From the NCBI GenBank assembly GCA_902761735.1, contig CACWLL010000007.1, positions 26,330 to 90,329 of the forward strand: a DNA stretch of 64,000 nucleotides, in the 5' to 3' direction. Shown piece by piece: positions 61,345 through 64,000 of the stretch. The notes beneath the pieces were generated by a model. The model had not been told where the DNA came from. It saw nothing but the letters and a program-made list of their open reading frames with translations, and did no database searches. The position numbers and the translations under genes are program-made. This DNA comes from an uncultured bacterium (GTDB lineage Bacteria > Cyanobacteriota > Vampirovibrionia > Gastranaerophilales > Gastranaerophilaceae). How positions within the stretch are numbered: the first letter of the stretch is position 1; each line of letters starts with the position of its first letter.

Positions 61345-62148
61345 CTATACGCTTGCAACAGCAACTTTCATTGTTTTTGCAATAATATCATTAAAACTGT
61401 CTGCTTTTAATGATGCGCCGCCAATCAATGCACCATCAATATCAGATTTTGACATTTGTTCTTCGATTGTAGAAGGTTTTACAGAACCGCCGTACAAAAT
61501 TCTGATAGAATCAGCAGCAGAAGAACCTGCAACTTCTGATACGACACTTCTAATCATTTTGATTACTCTGTTAGCCTCGTCAGCATCACAAGATTTGCCC
61601 GTACCGATTGCCCAGATTGGCTCATACGCAATAACTGATTTTGCAACATCTTCTGAAGAAATCCCTGATAATGCTGCTCTTATTTGACCTGCAATCCAAG
61701 AATCGGTTTCACCTGCTTCTCTTTGCTCTAAAGATTCACCGCAGCAAATAATAGGGATTAAGCCGCCTGCTAAAATTGCTTTAGCTTTTTTGTTAATCAT
61801 TTCATCAGTTTCTGAGAAGTATTGTCTTCTTTCGGAGTGACCGATAATAATATAATCACAACCAGCATCTTTAGCCATTTCAACGGAAATTTCACCGGTA
61901 TAAGCTCCCGAAGATTCCCAGTGGCAATTTTGAGCTGCGATAGAAATTTTGTTTCCGCCGCAACCGCAACTGCAAGGAATTGATTCAACAACACTTAAAG
62001 AAGTGAATACAGGAGCAATTACAACTGTAGGCAATTCAACTGCTGTATAATCTTTTACAAAATTTTTGATACCTTCATATAAATCCTTAGCTTCTGATTT
62101 TACAAGGTTCATTTTCCAGTTTCCTGCAATAATAGGTTTTCTTGACAT
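61345..62148 (-). CDS. tpiA: Triosephosphate isomerase
   Basis: 267 residues from MSRKPIIAGNWKMN, with AAGGAGAAAAAAC upstream; a longer start eight codons earlier is rejected. Catalytic motifs IIGHSERRQ, AYEPIWAIGTG (catalytic Glu) and YGGSVKP are intact. Interconverts DHAP and glyceraldehyde-3-phosphate. An unusual Cys/Gly insert, CSCGCGGN, sits just before the AAQNCHW strand and makes the protein slightly longer than usual. Confidence 0.97.
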   Translation of the reverse strand: MSRKPIIAGNWKMNLVKSEAKDLYEGIKNFVKDYTAVELPTVVIAPVFTSLSVVESIPCSCGCGGNKISIAAQNCHWESSGAYTGEISVEMAKDAGCDYIIIGHSERRQYFSETDEMINKKAKAILAGGLIPIICCGESLEQREAGETDSWIAGQIRAALSGISSEDVAKSVIAYEPIWAIGTGKSCDADEANRVIKMIRSVVSEVAGSSAADSIRILYGGSVKPSTIEEQMSKSDIDGALIGGASLKADSFNDIIAKTMKVAVASV

Positions 62149-62226
62149 GTTTTTTCTCCTTATTTTAGTCACGAAATCACATGTATTATATATTGAAAAA
62201 TTTTCATATGCAATCAGAAAACCGCA

Positions 62227-63045
62227 TTATTGCCTGTAAAATTCTGTACCCATTAAAACTTTGTCTTTTAATTTCTTCAACCCAACACCATAGAAATATT
62301 TCAACTGTTCCGGGAATTGTTCTGCAATATCCGTTATATACATATCCTGAACTATAAAGGCCTTAATTATAAAAACAATATCCGTATTTTTGGTCCAAAC
62401 AACATTCGGTTCTTCAGACTTACTTCCTGTTTCAATTTTACCAAATACTCCTTCAGTATTATCCGCTGCCGCAAAAATCATTCTTCCGCCCAAAGTTGGA
62501 ATAATATACTTTCCCGTCACATGTCTTGAAACCGTCCCGAAATTGCACATAAAACTGTCATAACCGACAATTTTGACCTCAACGCCTCTGTTATATGCTT
62601 CAAACAATTCAGACTCAAAATATTTAAAATCCTGACTCCAAACTGCAATAAATATTTCTTTTTTTGCATTTTTTATAACTTCCAGAACCTTTGAAATAAC
62701 AGAATGTAGACCAACAATGTTCATAACGGGTTCGGTATAATTTTCCTTGACATTGGGCAATTTTTTATCAAGATAATCTAATGTATTTGTAATTTTTCGT
62801 CTGTATCGTTTCGTCAATTCGGAAGGCTTTATAGGGGTATATGTAACAGGCTTTGTCGGAGAAGACGCAACAATAAAATCTTTTTCCAAAGACTTCAAAG
62901 TATCATATGCTCTTGCTTGAGGAATATCCGCTAACTTCGAAACTTCATATCCTGTCGCAGGATACTTTTTTAAAAGTGCAAGATAAACTTTTGCCTCATA
63001 CGAATTTAGCCCTATATCTTTTAGCTTCTCAACTATTTCCCTCAT
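62227..63045 (-). CDS. TrmB-family transcriptional regulator
   Basis: 272 residues. The N-terminal winged helix (about 5-75, LNSYEAKVYLALLKKYPATGYEVSKLADIPQARAYDTLKSLE) is the TrmB-type DNA-binding domain. A PLD-like sensor domain follows (EIFIAVWSQDFKYF, VEVKIVGYDSF). TrmB proteins respond to sugars and control glycolysis in archaea; tpiA just downstream on the same strand makes a similar role plausible. No Shine-Dalgarno. Confidence 0.85.
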   Translation of the reverse strand: MREIVEKLKDIGLNSYEAKVYLALLKKYPATGYEVSKLADIPQARAYDTLKSLEKDFIVASSPTKPVTYTPIKPSELTKRYRRKITNTLDYLDKKLPNVKENYTEPVMNIVGLHSVISKVLEVIKNAKKEIFIAVWSQDFKYFESELFEAYNRGVEVKIVGYDSFMCNFGTVSRHVTGKYIIPTLGGRMIFAAADNTEGVFGKIETGSKSEEPNVVWTKNTDIVFIIKAFIVQDMYITDIAEQFPEQLKYFYGVGLKKLKDKVLMGTEFYRQ

Positions 63046-63060
63046 ATTGAAATTTTAGCA
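63046..63060 (-). promoter_or_regulatory. Extended -10 promoter, leaderless TrmB gene
   Basis: TGC-TAAAAT on the minus strand, then 6 nt, then ATG at 63045. Confidence 0.6.
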
Positions 63061-63153
63061 AATTTATTGTGTTTAGGCAATATTTAAGAAAAAATTATGT
63101 AAAAAATATGGTAACATTTTTGTTACTTATTAGGAAAAATTTTATTGAAGTTT

Positions 63154-63159
63154 TATAAT
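63154..63159 (+). promoter_or_regulatory. -10 box of tdk
   Basis: TATAAT about 40 nt before the chosen ATG. The likely start site near 63166 lies upstream of GGAGG, so this gene has a conventional leader. Confidence 0.5.
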
Positions 63160-63199
63160 AGAGCATGTCTATGATTTGTATTTTATGTGTGGAGGAATG

Positions 63200-63823
63200 A
63201 TGGAAGGATATAGTTTTGAGTTAATTACGGGGCCTATGAGTTGCGGAAAAACAGAGGAACTCCTTCGTCGGGTAAGACGTTGTATTATTGCTAAGAAAAA
63301 AGTTAAAGTAATTTCTCCGGACATGGATACAAGGGCAAAGGGAGATTATATAGAATCTCGTAACGGCTTATGGCTTGATGCAATTAAGGTAAAACACGCC
63401 ATCCAAATTCTTTCTGTTGTTCGACCTGATGATGAAGTCATAGCTATTGATGAATTACAATTTTTTGATTCTAACATAGTAAAAGTGATTTCTAAATTAA
63501 TGTCCGATGGCAAAAAGGTCATAGGTACCGGTTTGGAATTGGATTTTAAGGCGGAACCGTTCGGGAGTATGCCGGAGTTAATGTGTATCGCAACAACCGT
63601 TGATAAATTACACGCAGTTTGTATGAAATGCGGATGTGAACACGCAACAAGAACTCAAAGACTTATTGATGGGCAGCCTGCCGATAAAAATTCACCTCTG
63701 ATTATGATAGGCGGAGATGAAACTTATGAAGCAAGATGCATCAAATGCTATGAATTACCCGATGCAAATAAAGATAAACCAAAAAAATCAAACGTGAAAA
63801 TATTACCGTTTTGTTTTAAGTAA
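63200..63823 (+). CDS. tdk: Thymidine kinase
   Basis: 207 residues from MEGYSFEL, 4 nt after GGAGG; in-frame ATGs at 63185 and 63197 and a TTG at 63176 are alternatives. P-loop GPMSCGKTEELLRR, the Walker B-like AIDELQFFD and the zinc cysteines C-x2-C in CMKCGCEHATR and CIKCYELP mark a type II enzyme. Phosphorylates thymidine for salvage. Confidence 0.96.
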   Translation: MEGYSFELITGPMSCGKTEELLRRVRRCIIAKKKVKVISPDMDTRAKGDYIESRNGLWLDAIKVKHAIQILSVVRPDDEVIAIDELQFFDSNIVKVISKLMSDGKKVIGTGLELDFKAEPFGSMPELMCIATTVDKLHAVCMKCGCEHATRTQRLIDGQPADKNSPLIMIGGDETYEARCIKCYELPDANKDKPKKSNVKILPFCFK

Positions 63824-63917
63824 ATCTTCTGCCGTTTATTAAGAATTTTTAAACAAACCATAAATAAAAGCAAAATTGTATTTGTTTTGTTTTTATATAC
63901 GTGGAAGGTTTAGTACG

Positions 63918-64000
63918 ATGAAATGTCAAAGTATGATAAATCGGACTGCATCACGCTTGTATAATTTATGCGGATACAATACGACAAAACAAAATTCCGA
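63918..64000 (+). CDS. Start of an unidentified ORF, cut by window edge
   Basis: An ATG at 63918, 9 nt after GGAAGG, opens a frame of 27 codons (MKCQSMINRTASRLYNLCGY...) that runs off the window. Too short to identify. Confidence 0.4.
   Translation, partial: MKCQSMINRTASRLYNLCGYNTTKQNS

Noticed and set aside
1..64000. Search for tRNA, rRNA and CRISPR arrays
   Set aside because: No cloverleaf-like T-loop signatures, rRNA motifs or regularly spaced direct repeats were seen by eye. A tRNAscan or Infernal run would be needed to exclude them formally.

Overview
The window is AT-rich bacterial chromosome, densely packed with single-copy housekeeping genes (obg, tsaD, mutS2, coaBC, gmk, tuf, argS, rpsL-rpsG, pnp, typA, dapA, secDF, tpiA, tdk). 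They are mixed with surface proteins and small lineage-specific proteins. A two-partner-secretion adhesin and a classical autotransporter with an outer-membrane barrel indicate a diderm (Gram-negative) envelope. A reverse rubrerythrin, a desulfoferrodoxin and a hybrid-cluster-protein-like gene indicate an anaerobe. Small proteins beginning with a conserved 'SFG' motif, an AMIN-like secreted protein and the gene mix make a gut-type Gastranaerophilales / Melainabacteria (Vampirovibrionia, the non-photosynthetic sister of Cyanobacteria) my best guess. That assignment is inference. No rRNA, tRNA, CRISPR array or prophage was recognised.

Layout. 1-8.6 kb: a YibE/F-like permease (cut by the window edge), YjbQ, Obg, then tsaD converging on a mutS2 / Nif3-like / coaBC / gmk set on the minus strand. 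8.7-15.2 kb: tuf, a radical SAM protein, small secreted and zinc-ribbon proteins, cdd, maf and reverse rubrerythrin. 15.3-18.8 kb: a 1172-residue haemagglutinin-type adhesin. 19.3-23.7 kb: an oxidoreductase, a CDP-alcohol phosphatidyltransferase, trmL, nnrD and anmK. 23.7-26.1 kb: a strongly strand-skewed non-coding stretch, then two overlapping WYL-domain regulators. 26.2-33.4 kb: argS, wecB, a glutaredoxin-like gene overlapping a degenerate hybrid-cluster-protein homologue, rpsL-rpsG and a TRL-like protein. 33.5-38.7 kb: an autotransporter with five ~100-residue repeats. 39-47.4 kb: pnp, an anti-sigma / ECF sigma / Spy-like envelope-stress cassette, desulfoferrodoxin, a PilZ protein and a PLP enzyme. 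47.4-54.8 kb: typA, a two-domain glycosyltransferase, an HTH regulator, a TPR protein and a homocitrate-synthase-family enzyme. 54.85-55.34 kb: a 495-bp foldback element with 53-bp terminal inverted repeats and many internal hairpins. 55.5-58.7 kb: dapA and fused secDF. 58.7-61.1 kb: a small array of divergent gene pairs, toxin-like genes leftward and membrane proteins rightward. 61.3-64 kb: tpiA, a TrmB-type regulator and tdk.

The most notable points are: (i) eight genes whose start codon lies exactly 6 nt after a -10 hexamer, usually with an extended TGn, which implies leaderless mRNAs; (ii) the foldback element; (iii) the glutaredoxin / HCP-like pair, in which most hybrid-cluster ligands appear to be lost; (iv) the divergent toxin/immunity-like array with a shared N-terminal module, a truncated copy and a frameshifted copy; (v) the PafBC-like WYL pair; and (vi) a strong internal ribosome-binding site at the SecD/SecF junction of secDF.
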